This document shows positions 17,823 to 26,039 of a DNA stretch of 64,000 nucleotides, piece after piece. How positions within the stretch are numbered: the first letter of the stretch is position 1; every line of letters starts with the position of its first letter. Source of the stretch: Bacteroidota bacterium (GTDB taxonomy: Bacteria > Bacteroidota > Bacteroidia > Chitinophagales > Chitinophagaceae); assembly GCA_023422835.1 (NCBI GenBank), contig JAFAGI010000012.1, forward strand, positions 124,001-188,000, read 5' to 3'. Position numbers and translations under genes: made by a program. Below the pieces are notes generated by a model, which was not told where the DNA came from, did not search any database, and saw only the letters and a program-made list of their open reading frames with translations.

Positions 17823-18974
17823 ATGAATTTATTTAATTCTTTCTGGATGGCAGGGTTTGAATGCAGTGACCAGATGAACGCTTTCGGCAACCGTGTGGAC
17901 CTGCTTAAAAAAACAGGCCATATTGAATATATACGTGAAGATTACAGCAGGCTGCGCGACCTGAACATTAGTACAGTGCGCGAAGGTATCAGGTGGAGTG
18001 TGGTTGAAAAGAGGCCCTACCAATACGACTGGACTGATGTGATTGTACAGTTTGAAGCGGCAAAAGAAATGAATATACAGATCGTATGGGACATGTGCCA
18101 CTTCGGCTATCCCAACGACCTCACACCGCTACACCCGAAATTTGCACAACGCTTCGCTGCTTTATGCCGTGGATTTGTAGAACTGTTCAGGGTCTATAAC
18201 CCGCATGAGCCGCTGATTATAACACCGATCAATGAAGTGAGCTTTATTTCCTGGCTGGGTGGTGATGTAAAAGGTACTGTTCCATATTGTATCAACTATG
18301 GCTGGGAAGTGAAGTACGCGTTAATGAAAGCTTATATAGAAGGCTGCGCTGCCATTAAATCAACAGATGCAAATGCACACATACTGATCACCGAGCCGTT
18401 GATAAACATTGCGCCTTCGTGCAATGAACAATACCTGGATGATTGTAAAATTAAGAATAATGAACAGTTCCAGGTGCTGGACATGCTTACAGGTCGCATA
18501 TGTCCTGAGCTGGGCGGCAGGGAAGAATACTTGGATATATTAGGTTTTAATTATTACTCCAACAACCAGTGGAGATATCCGGAACAGGAATTTATCTGCT
18601 GGAAAACACGGGATGCCGAAATGGGATGGCGGCCTTTTCATGAAATGGTAGCTGAAGCCTGGGCACGGTACGACAGGCCGTTCATCATTGCAGAAACCAG
18701 TCACCCGCAGGAAGACAGGCCGCTGTGGATTAACTATATTGTAGAGGAAAGCATGGAGATGATCAAGGCAGACCTGCCGCTTTCCGGTATTTGTCTGTAC
18801 CCCATCATTGACCGACCCGACTGGGACCATACAGACCTATGGCACAAATCAGGTGTGTGGGATATTTATGATACGCAATCACTCGCAAGAACACTACACA
18901 AACCTACGTTTGATGCCATACTTGCGGGCCAGAAACAAATACTGGAGTTGCAGGAAACATTTATTCATACTTAA
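17823..18974 (+). CDS. Clan GH-A (GH1/GH5-like) glycosidase family protein
   Basis: A (beta/alpha)8-barrel protein of 383 aa with no signal peptide, so probably cytoplasmic. The clan GH-A acid/base pair is visible as N137-E138 (LIITPINEVSF) and the nucleophile as E291 (FIIAETSHP). It is related to GH1 beta-glucosidases but shorter than the usual 440-470 aa, and it lacks the canonical GH1 TxNEP and ITENG forms. It begins 15 bp after glf, so it is part of the same operon. It may act on a galactofuranoside or trim a lipid-linked intermediate; activity and substrate are not known. Confidence 0.72.
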   Translation: MNLFNSFWMAGFECSDQMNAFGNRVDLLKKTGHIEYIREDYSRLRDLNISTVREGIRWSVVEKRPYQYDWTDVIVQFEAAKEMNIQIVWDMCHFGYPNDLTPLHPKFAQRFAALCRGFVELFRVYNPHEPLIITPINEVSFISWLGGDVKGTVPYCINYGWEVKYALMKAYIEGCAAIKSTDANAHILITEPLINIAPSCNEQYLDDCKIKNNEQFQVLDMLTGRICPELGGREEYLDILGFNYYSNNQWRYPEQEFICWKTRDAEMGWRPFHEMVAEAWARYDRPFIIAETSHPQEDRPLWINYIVEESMEMIKADLPLSGICLYPIIDRPDWDHTDLWHKSGVWDIYDTQSLARTLHKPTFDAILAGQKQILELQETFIHT

Positions 18975-18994
18975 AAAAACAAAAACTAAAACAA

Positions 18995-19198
18995 ATGAAA
19001 AAACACATGCTATTGATCTGTTGCGCTGCAGCTTTAACGCTTACAGCCTGCAACAGTGACAACACGGGCAACGATGCACAAGAAGAACATCCACCTGTGC
19101 AAACCAATAATCCATCAGGTATGGGCACAGATCTCTCAGACACAAGTAATATGCAGGACAGTTCAAGATTAGGGATGGATTCTGTAGATATCCCTTAG
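18995..19198 (+). CDS. Small lipoprotein, 67 aa
   Basis: It has a signal sequence (MKKHMLLICCAAALTLTAC) with Cys 19 as the lipidation site. A short, polar, low-complexity tail rich in Asn, Asp, Ser and Pro follows, with no recognisable domain. It starts 20 bp after the glycosidase-like gene. Its role is unknown; its place in the operon suggests an envelope function. Confidence 0.65.
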   Translation: MKKHMLLICCAAALTLTACNSDNTGNDAQEEHPPVQTNNPSGMGTDLSDTSNMQDSSRLGMDSVDIP

Positions 19199-19229
19199 TA
19201 AACCATTTACAAACACTAAAAAAATTATC

Positions 19230-19469
19230 ATGGACATCACAAAAAACACTACTCACCAGGAAGGTGAAATGACGAAAAAAATTGAAAACCAGACCGCGAA
19301 ACTACCCTCTACCGTTTATCTGGGGTTAGCTTTGGCCAGCATGGCTATATCTCTTGGGTTAAAAGTTGCCAAACAAAACCACCGTGCTTTATTTGTAGGC
19401 CAATGGGCTGCTCCATTCCTGCTTATGGGAATTTATAACAAGATCGTAAAAGTGGAAGGCAACGATTAA
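19230..19469 (+). CDS. Small membrane protein, 79 aa
   Basis: A polar, charged N-terminus (about 1-27) is followed by two hydrophobic segments: YLGLALASMAISLGLKVA (about 31-48) and FVGQWAAPFLLMGIYN (about 57-72). Together they form a short hairpin membrane protein. It lies 31 bp after the small lipoprotein gene and is the last gene of the glycosyltransferase-glf operon. The family is not recognised. An in-frame ATG at residue 14 (MTKKIENQ) is another possible start. Confidence 0.65.
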   Translation: MDITKNTTHQEGEMTKKIENQTAKLPSTVYLGLALASMAISLGLKVAKQNHRALFVGQWAAPFLLMGIYNKIVKVEGND

Positions 19470-19634
19470 TGACAGCCAACTGCAATTCCTGCTATTGAAA
19501 ATTTAGTATGATGGGAAAGAAGAAAAGAAAACTACAGTAACAGTTAAAAGTTCGCAGACCAGGCAGGAAAATAAAGCTGCTATAGAAAAAGCCTTCATAA
19601 ACGGTTTAGTCTAAGTTAAGCAATCTTGTAATGT

Positions 19635-19686
19635 CCGCCTCAAACCCGTTCTTGTAATAAGGATGGCATTTTGAGGCGGTTTTTTA
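19635..19686 (+). terminator. Rho-independent terminator of the glf operon
   Basis: CCGCCTCAAA (19635-19644) pairs with TTTGAGGCGG (19670-19679), followed by a run of six or more T. It lies about 165 bp after the last gene of the operon. The stretch between (19470-19634) has an open frame (TVKSSQTRQENKAAIEKAFI) but no start codon. Confidence 0.75.
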
Positions 19687-19810
19687 TGCAGCAATATTTT
19701 TGAAATAATTATTTCTGCATATTTTTCTCTGGTTATACATAAACTTTACCAGGTGAGTATTGCAGGCGCGGTTTTTGTTTAATATATCTCTACAAAATCT
19801 AAACGCAGGA

Positions 19811-20323
19811 ATGAGTACTATAGAAAAATCAGCAATTTTTAATACGCAGGTAACCGATAAAATCAAAAAAGCGCTTATAGCTAGCGAGGAAACCATTGCT
19901 GTAGCTGAAAGCGTTACCAGCGGGCTGTTGCAGGCGGCGCTAACACAGGTAACAGGCGCTTCTTCATACTTTCACGGGGGAATGACGTTGTATAATCTCG
20001 GCCAGAAAGCAAGGCACCTGAAAATAAATAGCATACATGCAGAAGCCTGTAATTGCGTATCTAAAAGAGTGGCGGAAGAAATGGCGCTATCTGTCAGCGA
20101 GATATTTGGTAGCGAGATAGGCCTTGCCGTAACAGGCTATGCAGCGCCGATGCCCGAAAATGGTATTGATGAGATCTTTGCATACAGCGCCGGCGCTTAC
20201 AAAGGCAACATACTTTTTTCCATACGCATATCAGGAAAAAATGTTGAAGAAGGGCTGGATGCACAGCTTCACTACGTAAACAAAACGTTGGATAAATTAT
20301 ATCAATCACTGACTAAAAAATAA
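19811..20323 (+). CDS. CinA-family C-terminal domain protein (nicotinamide-nucleotide amidase type)
   Basis: Stand-alone CinA C-terminal domain, the PncC-type amidase that deamidates NMN to nicotinate mononucleotide in pyridine-nucleotide recycling. Motifs: TIAVAESVTSGLLQAALTQV with the family TSG signature, the turn GASSYFHGGMTLYN, and GLAVTGYAAP. A longer frame could begin at TTG 19760. The ATG at 19811 is preferred because it follows a purine-rich AGGA and gives the usual length of about 170 aa. Bacteroidota often carry this domain without the N-terminal MoaB-like half. It ends 4 bp before the next gene, implying co-transcription. Confidence 0.82.
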   Translation: MSTIEKSAIFNTQVTDKIKKALIASEETIAVAESVTSGLLQAALTQVTGASSYFHGGMTLYNLGQKARHLKINSIHAEACNCVSKRVAEEMALSVSEIFGSEIGLAVTGYAAPMPENGIDEIFAYSAGAYKGNILFSIRISGKNVEEGLDAQLHYVNKTLDKLYQSLTKK

Positions 20324-20327
20324 AACT

Positions 20328-21845
20328 ATGTATAGAGACGGCGCTAACAAAAGCCTTTGGCAGGCTGAAATAAAAAAGTTTTCCTCTATGGCGGAGCTTT
20401 TAAATGATTCTTACGATGTGGTAATTATAGGAGCCGGCATCACCGGCGTTACAAGCGCGCTAAACCTGCAAAAACAAAACAGGAAATGCCTGCTGGTAGA
20501 AAGCGCCAACATTGGCTTTGGCACTACCGGCGGCACAACGGCACACCTCAACAATTTCTTTGATGCTACCTACAGCGATGTGATCAAAGATTTTGGCCTG
20601 GATAATGCAAAGCTGCTGGCGCGTAGTGGTAACGAAGCTATAGATATCATCAGGCAAAATATAGATGCATATGGCATTGATTGCGGCTTTGCAGAGAAGA
20701 CCGGTTATCTTTTTTCGCTGGATGAAAAGCAAACCAAAGAACTGGACGACATAGTAGAAGCTTCTAATGAAGCGGGTGTGCCAATGAAGGAAGTGCAGCA
20801 AAACCCCTTCCCCATCCCGTACGATAAAATTGCTGAAGTGCCCGGCCAGGCACAGTTCCACCCCATCCAATATATCCGCGGACTCTTGAACCAATACCTG
20901 GCAATTGGCGGTAAAATGATTGAAGAATGCCGTGCACTGGAAGTAGAAAAGCAGCAGGAAGAACTGGTAGTGATCACAACACTGGGCATTGTGAAATGTA
21001 AAAACGTCATTTATGCAACGCACATTCCACCGGGCAAAAACGTCCTGCATTTCAGGAATGCACCCTACAGGAGTTATGCATTGGCAGTTAAACTTCGTAA
21101 TGGCATTTATCCCGATGCATTGGGTTACGACCTTTGCGAGCCTTATCATTATTATCGTTGCCAGGAAGTAGATGGCGAACAATACCTGATAGCAGGCGGC
21201 GAAGACCATAAAACAGGTGAAACCGAAAATACGGAAGCAAGTTTTCAAAAACTGGAAGCCTATGTACTAAAATATTTTGATGTAAGTGAGATTGTTTACA
21301 GGTGGTCGTCTCAATACTATGAGCCGGTAGACGGGCTGCCTTACATCGGTCAGCTGCCCGGCAACCCAGATAATGTATATGTGTCTACAGGTTACAATGG
21401 CAATGGTATGATATTCGGAACGCTTGGCGCACAGATCTTATCTGACCTGATTGTACATGGCGAAAGTGCGTATGCGCAACTGTTCAGCCCTGCAAGGGTG
21501 AAACCTGTAGCGGGTTTCACGAGCTTTGTAAAAGAAAACGCCAACGTTGTGAAGCACCTGGTAATGGATAAAATTACCGTTGAAAAAATACAGTCGCTGA
21601 CCGAACTGAATGACAATGAAGCAAAAGTTGTAAAATACAATGGCGAAACTATGGCCGTATTCAAAGATGCACGCGGCAGAGTACATGTGCTTTCACATAC
21701 CTGTACGCATTTAGGCTGCAATGTAGTATGGAATGAGTCTGAATTATCTTGGGACTGTCCATGCCATGGCTCCAGGTTCGGCATAGACGGTGAAGTGCTT
21801 ACGGCGCCTGCCGTAAAAGGACTGGTTAAATTTTCTCCGGAGTAG
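20328..21845 (+). CDS. FAD-dependent oxidoreductase (DAO family) fused to a C-terminal Rieske domain
   Basis: A 505-aa redox protein. The N-terminal Rossmann FAD site reads VVIIGAGITGVTSALNLQ (about 31-48), and the GFGTTGGTTAHLNN segment near the flavin is typical of this family. The DAO fold continues to about residue 385 (DGLPYIGQLPGNPDNVYVSTGYNGNGM). The Rieske domain (about 415-505) has both metal-binding boxes, CTHLGC and CPCHGSRF. The substrate is unknown; relatives are annotated as glycine/D-amino-acid oxidase-like proteins. It probably forms a two-gene unit with the CinA-type gene 4 bp upstream. Confidence 0.9.
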   Translation: MYRDGANKSLWQAEIKKFSSMAELLNDSYDVVIIGAGITGVTSALNLQKQNRKCLLVESANIGFGTTGGTTAHLNNFFDATYSDVIKDFGLDNAKLLARSGNEAIDIIRQNIDAYGIDCGFAEKTGYLFSLDEKQTKELDDIVEASNEAGVPMKEVQQNPFPIPYDKIAEVPGQAQFHPIQYIRGLLNQYLAIGGKMIEECRALEVEKQQEELVVITTLGIVKCKNVIYATHIPPGKNVLHFRNAPYRSYALAVKLRNGIYPDALGYDLCEPYHYYRCQEVDGEQYLIAGGEDHKTGETENTEASFQKLEAYVLKYFDVSEIVYRWSSQYYEPVDGLPYIGQLPGNPDNVYVSTGYNGNGMIFGTLGAQILSDLIVHGESAYAQLFSPARVKPVAGFTSFVKENANVVKHLVMDKITVEKIQSLTELNDNEAKVVKYNGETMAVFKDARGRVHVLSHTCTHLGCNVVWNESELSWDCPCHGSRFGIDGEVLTAPAVKGLVKFSPE

Positions 21846-21934
21846 ATCAGATCAGATATGCCGGAAGTAAGTAGCAAGGAAAAATGCTGAATGGATGTCT
21901 AATGCAAACACGCGGGAAATTATTTTTTAAAAAG

Positions 21935-21957
21935 TGCGCTATTGCGCATTTTTATTT
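21935..21957 (+). terminator. Putative terminator after the FAD/Rieske gene
   Basis: TGCGC (21935-21939), a loop of four, GCGCA (21944-21948) and a T-rich tract (TTTTTATTTT). It lies 90 bp after the stop codon. Confidence 0.6.
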
Positions 21958-22140
21958 TGGCTTAGACATATATTGTACAGGATGGTAGCTTTGATTTTTG
22001 TACCATTGCCTGGTGATATAAAACCTGCAATATGCATAAATCTTCCAAAACATTACACCCGTACGATAGCTTCTAATAAAGTTTGGCCATAAAAAAATAT
22101 AGAACAATAATTAATTGATAATTTTAATAAAAACAATTTA

Positions 22141-22494
22141 GAGCTGCCTGTTATCCATAAAGGCAATTTAATAAAACAATACCGCATCAGCTGCTGGAAA
22201 AAATAGCCTTTACTCATATTGATTGCGGTTTTGGAGGAGATAAAAACGAGCATAAACAAATCATGCTATTTTGCTTAAGACATATATATATCCGGTTAAG
22301 CAAAAGAGGGATATGCATGCTAATGGACTTAACGAACCCGGCATTGATTGCAATCCCAGTGTAAAACTGGCCTGTGACGATTTTTTCAGATAAACCCGAG
22401 AGCGTTATTTCTCTGTATGCCAATCAAGCCTCGCATGGGTATTTTAAAAGATATAAGGTAGCGCATCTCACCAGTTTTATTATATTTATATAAT
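22141..22494 (+). pseudogene. Remnant of a TylF/MycF-like class I SAM methyltransferase
   Basis: A protein of the macrocin O-methyltransferase type can be traced through shifting frames. ELPVIHKG starts at 22141. A frameshift near 22161 leads to an open run of about 60 codons reading QFNKTIPHQLLEKIAFTHIDC, then LRHIYIRLSKRGICM. Further shifts give NPSVKLACDDFF and DKPESVISLYANQASHGYFK. The motif order (IAFxHIDC, IYxRLSKxGI, VKxACDxFF, DKPE, SHGYF) matches the C-terminal half of that family. No start codon and at least three frameshifts: a dead fragment. Upstream, 21958-22140 shows nothing I recognise. Confidence 0.62.
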
Positions 22495-22502
22495 TTTACT
22501 GT

Positions 22503-23600
22503 ATGAGCCAGGATTTAATATCGCAGATAGCATTGAGCATTACTCCGAACATCGGATCGGTGCGGGCAAAAGCCCTTGTAGAACATTTTGGCAGCGCTGA
22601 AAATGTATTTGCTGCATCTAAACAGGATATACTTTCTTTAGAAAACTTCGGCGCCACACACTACAATGCCATCAAAAAATTTGACGATTATACAACCGTT
22701 GACAAAGAGATCGCTTTTATTGAAAAATATAAGATACAACCACTGTTCATAGGAGATAAGAATTACCCGCAAAGATTGCGCGAATGTTATGATCCGCCCA
22801 CCATGCTGTATTACAAAGGCAATGCAGACCTTAACCACAGTAAGGTGATCAGTATAGTAGGCACGCGCTCATACACTGCGTACGGGAAAGAAACCACTGA
22901 AAAAATTATTGAAGAACTGGCAGGCCGGAACATACTGGTAGTGAGCGGGCTGGCCATAGGCATAGACATCATTGCGCACAAAGAGGCTTTGAAAAACGGC
23001 CTGCCGACAGTGGGCGTTATGGGCAATGGATTAAAAACAATTTATCCGCCAAACCACAAAGCCACCGCCGCGGAGATGATTACACATGGCGGCGTGCTTA
23101 CTGAACTTTTGCACGATACCAAGCCGGATAAACACAATTTCCCCAAAAGAAACCGTATAGTTGCCGGTATGTCAGATGCCACTATCGTTGTAGAAACCGC
23201 TATAAAAGGCGGCAGCATGATCACAGCCGAAGTAGCCAATAACTACAACCGTGATGTGTTTGCCATACCGGGCAGGCTGGGCGATGAAAAAAGCGAGGGC
23301 TGCAATTACCTCATACAAAACAACAAAGCTTTTTTGTTTCATTCAATCAAAGACTTCTTGTTTATGATGGGCTGGAATGAACAAAGCAAAACACCGAAAA
23401 AGCAGATGCAACTGTTTTACGACCTGTCGGAGGATGAGAAAAAGATCGTATCCATCCTGAAACAGAAAGAACAGAAGCATATAGACGAGATAGCCATTAC
23501 TTCGGGTTTTAGCGCCAGTAAGCTTGCCGCTACCATGCTGCAGCTAGAGCTGCAAAACATTATAAAAGCACTGCCAGGCAAAATGTACGCGCTCGCTTAA
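22503..23600 (+). CDS. dprA: DNA-processing protein DprA
   Basis: Cytoplasmic single-strand DNA-binding and RecA-loading protein of natural transformation and recombination (365 aa). It has an N-terminal helix-hairpin-helix/SAM-like region (about 1-70), then the Rossmann-like DprA core with SIVGTRSYTAYGKE (about 115-128), VVSGLAIGIDIIAHK (about 147-161), GVMGNGLKTIYPPNH and the RNRIVAGMSDATIVVE signature. A C-terminal winged-helix (about 305-365) ends the protein. The length and order are standard. Confidence 0.95.
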   Translation: MSQDLISQIALSITPNIGSVRAKALVEHFGSAENVFAASKQDILSLENFGATHYNAIKKFDDYTTVDKEIAFIEKYKIQPLFIGDKNYPQRLRECYDPPTMLYYKGNADLNHSKVISIVGTRSYTAYGKETTEKIIEELAGRNILVVSGLAIGIDIIAHKEALKNGLPTVGVMGNGLKTIYPPNHKATAAEMITHGGVLTELLHDTKPDKHNFPKRNRIVAGMSDATIVVETAIKGGSMITAEVANNYNRDVFAIPGRLGDEKSEGCNYLIQNNKAFLFHSIKDFLFMMGWNEQSKTPKKQMQLFYDLSEDEKKIVSILKQKEQKHIDEIAITSGFSASKLAATMLQLELQNIIKALPGKMYALA

Positions 23601-23736
23601 AACAATCTTTTTGGAAACTAAAAACCGTGGTTCGCGGTGCAGAAAGAATATAAAATATTGTAAAATTTATTTTTTATTAACTTTTTACAAGAGATTTGGT
23701 GATTAATTTTTAAGTTGTATCTTCCGCATGTAAAAT

Positions 23737-23745
23737 AAAGGAGGT
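23737..23745 (+). promoter_or_regulatory. Strong Shine-Dalgarno sequence
   Basis: AAAGGAGGT ends 5 nt before the ATG at 23751, an almost perfect anti-SD match at ideal spacing. Other genes in this window show A-rich upstream regions instead, as expected in Bacteroidota, so this site stands out. It supports 23751 as the start rather than the adjacent ATG at 23754. Confidence 0.7.
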
Positions 23746-23750
23746 GTGGT

Positions 23751-25190
23751 ATGATGGATAATTTCAATTTTGAAGATAATTTCCCGTCAATGGATGAGCT
23801 GCTTGTACGCTATGAAAAAATACGGAACGGGGAGCCTTTGCAATATCTGGAAGAAGAAGATTACCTGAACTTAATAGAATATTTTGACGATAATGAAAAC
23901 GCTGACAATGCTGTTGAAGCCATTGGCATCGGGCTTTCTTATTTTCCTTTTTCATCTGCCTTGCTTATAAAAAAAGCTGACTTTGAAATAGCCGATAAGA
24001 AATATTTGAAAGCGTTGCAGACACTGGAGCTATCTGAGATCTACAACAGAAACGACATTAATTTATACATCCTGAAAATTGATGCCTACCTGGCGTTGCG
24101 CGATTTTGAAAAAGCCAATGCAGCTTTTAATGAAGCAGTCTCTATGTTTGAAGGTGAAGAGGCAATTGATCTTTTACTGGAGCTCACCGATCTGTACGAC
24201 GATTATGATGAGTTTGATAAAGTTTTCGATTCGCTGAAACTGGTATTGAAGCTTGACCCGCAAAACCAGGAAGCATTATACAAGATCTGCTTCTGGACAG
24301 AATTTCTGGGGCGCAATGAAGAAAGTATCCGCATACACGAACAGATCATTGATCAATATCCATACAATGAAATTGCATGGTTTAACTTAGCAGCAGCATA
24401 CCAGGGGCTGAAGCTGTATGAAAAAGCAATTGACAAATACCTGTATGCCATAGCCATCAACGATAAGTTTGACTATGCATTCCGCAACCTTGGCGATGCA
24501 TACATGCGCCTGCGAAAATACAAGCAAGCGATAGAGGTTTTAGAGAAATTGCTTGAACTTTCCCGGTCTGAAGATGTAATACATGAAGCCATCGGCTATT
24601 GCTATCATAAACTTGAAAACTATGACAAAGCCAGAATGCACTATGTTGAAGCGCTGAACCTGAACCCTGACGACATTAAGCTTTCGTATAAAATTGCGCT
24701 TACTTATATGAATGAACGGCAATGGCACAAAGCTGAAAAAGCAATGGAGAATGCTATTGGCGCCAAAAAGATCTTTCCAGAAATGCACCTCGCCATGGGT
24801 GAATGTAAATTCCAGCTGGGCGCTTACATTGATGCTATACATCACTTCGGCATAGTTGTAAAAAGTCGCCCTAAAAATGCTGGCGCCTGGGAAGCGCTAA
24901 TCAGAAGCCTGTACTTTTCCAACAACCTGGAAGAAGCTATCGTGCAATCTGAGAATGCGTTTGAGTTTACTGACGGCAAGTACCTGTTCCTGTATTACAA
25001 AGCTTTTGCTTTGTTTGCTATGGGCAAACAAAAAGAAGCAGCCTACTGCTTGGAAATGGCGCTGAGCAAGGATCCTAAAGCTTTTAAAAAGATAGTAGAC
25101 ATCAATCCTCTGCTGTTGCAGAACAGCGCTATTATAGAACTGCTTTCACGCTATCCTGTGAGCAAGAAAAATACAAGGAAAAGAAATTGA
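23751..25190 (+). CDS. Tetratricopeptide-repeat protein
   Basis: A soluble 479-aa protein with an acidic N-terminus (about 1-60) and about ten TPR motifs through the rest (for example NEIAWFNLAAAYQGLKLYEKAIDKYLYAIAIN, split over residues about 203-235, and YAFRNLGDAYMRLRKYKQAI). No signal peptide or catalytic domain. TPRs form protein-binding superhelices; the partner is unknown. It follows dprA by 150 bp in the same orientation and is present in many Bacteroidota as an uncharacterised single-copy gene. The basic C-terminus (KKNTRKRN) could contact nucleic acid or membrane, but that is a guess. Confidence 0.85.
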   Translation: MMDNFNFEDNFPSMDELLVRYEKIRNGEPLQYLEEEDYLNLIEYFDDNENADNAVEAIGIGLSYFPFSSALLIKKADFEIADKKYLKALQTLELSEIYNRNDINLYILKIDAYLALRDFEKANAAFNEAVSMFEGEEAIDLLLELTDLYDDYDEFDKVFDSLKLVLKLDPQNQEALYKICFWTEFLGRNEESIRIHEQIIDQYPYNEIAWFNLAAAYQGLKLYEKAIDKYLYAIAINDKFDYAFRNLGDAYMRLRKYKQAIEVLEKLLELSRSEDVIHEAIGYCYHKLENYDKARMHYVEALNLNPDDIKLSYKIALTYMNERQWHKAEKAMENAIGAKKIFPEMHLAMGECKFQLGAYIDAIHHFGIVVKSRPKNAGAWEALIRSLYFSNNLEEAIVQSENAFEFTDGKYLFLYYKAFALFAMGKQKEAAYCLEMALSKDPKAFKKIVDINPLLLQNSAIIELLSRYPVSKKNTRKRN

Positions 25191-25244
25191 TCTATGACGC
25201 ATCGGATATTTTCCAGACTTTTTTATCTTTTACGTGAACATTAT

Positions 25245-25252
25245 TACATTTG
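25245..25252 (+). promoter_or_regulatory. Putative -7 box before the phosphosulfolactate synthase gene
   Basis: TACATTTG matches TAnnTTTG and ends 18 nt before the ATG at 25271. This favours that ATG over the upstream in-frame TTG at 25250, which lies inside the box. Confidence 0.5.
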
Positions 25253-25270
25253 CACAATAAAGAAAATGTA

Positions 25271-26032
25271 ATGAATTTCAATCTTTCCCACATCCCTCAA
25301 AGAACAGAACAACCCAGGGAATACGGCCTCACAATGGTCATGGACAAAGGCCTTAGCATACAGGAAGTAAAAAATTTTTTAAATATCTGCGGCCCGTATG
25401 TAGATGTTGTAAAATTAGGTTTCGGCACTTCTGTGGTTACACCCAACCTAAGGGAAAAAATAGAAGTTTATAAGTCTTACGGCATGCCTGTATATTTTGG
25501 GGGCACTTTATTTGAAGCATTCCTGATACGCAACCAGTTTGATGATTACATAGCTGTGTGTAAAGATTACGGTATCGATCATGTTGAAGTGAGTGACGGG
25601 TCTATTGTTATTCCTCATGCAGAGAAATGCGGCTACATAGAAAAACTTACTAAATACGGCAAAGTTTTCAGTGAAGTGGGCAGTAAAGATGCAGCCAACA
25701 TTATGCCTCCCTACAAATGGATCGAGCTGATGCAAAGAGAACTGGATGCAGGCGCTTCTTACGTAATAGCTGAGGCAAGAGAAGCCGGAAACGTAGGCCT
25801 GTACAGGGATAGCGGCGAAGTAAGGCAGGGCCTGGTCAATGAGATACTTACTAAAATACCTAAAGAAAAAATTATCTGGGAAGCTCCGCAGAAAAACCAG
25901 CAACTCTACTTCTTACAATTACTGGATTGCAATGTAAACCTTGGAAACATTGCCTCTTCAGAAATTATTGCGCTGGAATCTATGCGTGTAGGATTGCGTG
26001 GCGATACCTTTCATATGTACCTTGATAAATAA
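25271..26032 (+). CDS. Phosphosulfolactate synthase (ComA) family protein
   Basis: (beta/alpha)8-barrel protein of 253 aa in the ComA family, whose archetype adds sulfite to phosphoenolpyruvate to make (2R)-phospho-3-sulfolactate. Family motifs: REYGLTMVMDKGLSIQEVK, VDVVKLGFGTSVV, VYFGGTLFEAFLI, IDHVEVSDGSI, YVIAEAREAGNVGLY and WEAPQKNQQLYFL. In methanogens ComA starts coenzyme M synthesis. In Bacteroidota, which lack coenzyme M, it may feed sulfonates such as cysteate for sulfonolipids, or act on another substrate. No comB or comC lies nearby. It is followed 7 bp later by aroE. Confidence 0.82.
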   Translation: MNFNLSHIPQRTEQPREYGLTMVMDKGLSIQEVKNFLNICGPYVDVVKLGFGTSVVTPNLREKIEVYKSYGMPVYFGGTLFEAFLIRNQFDDYIAVCKDYGIDHVEVSDGSIVIPHAEKCGYIEKLTKYGKVFSEVGSKDAANIMPPYKWIELMQRELDAGASYVIAEAREAGNVGLYRDSGEVRQGLVNEILTKIPKEKIIWEAPQKNQQLYFLQLLDCNVNLGNIASSEIIALESMRVGLRGDTFHMYLDK

Positions 26033-26039
26033 ATAAATA

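Noticed and set aside
19505..19615. Small gene after the 79-aa membrane protein
   Set aside because: The open frame (TVKSSQTRQENKAAIEKAFI) has no start codon and is closed upstream by TAG; it could be a scrap but is too short to name.
20460..21248. 262-codon minus-strand frame inside the FAD/Rieske gene
   Set aside because: Shadow of the plus-strand gene; very rich in Cys, Phe and His, with no recognisable motif.
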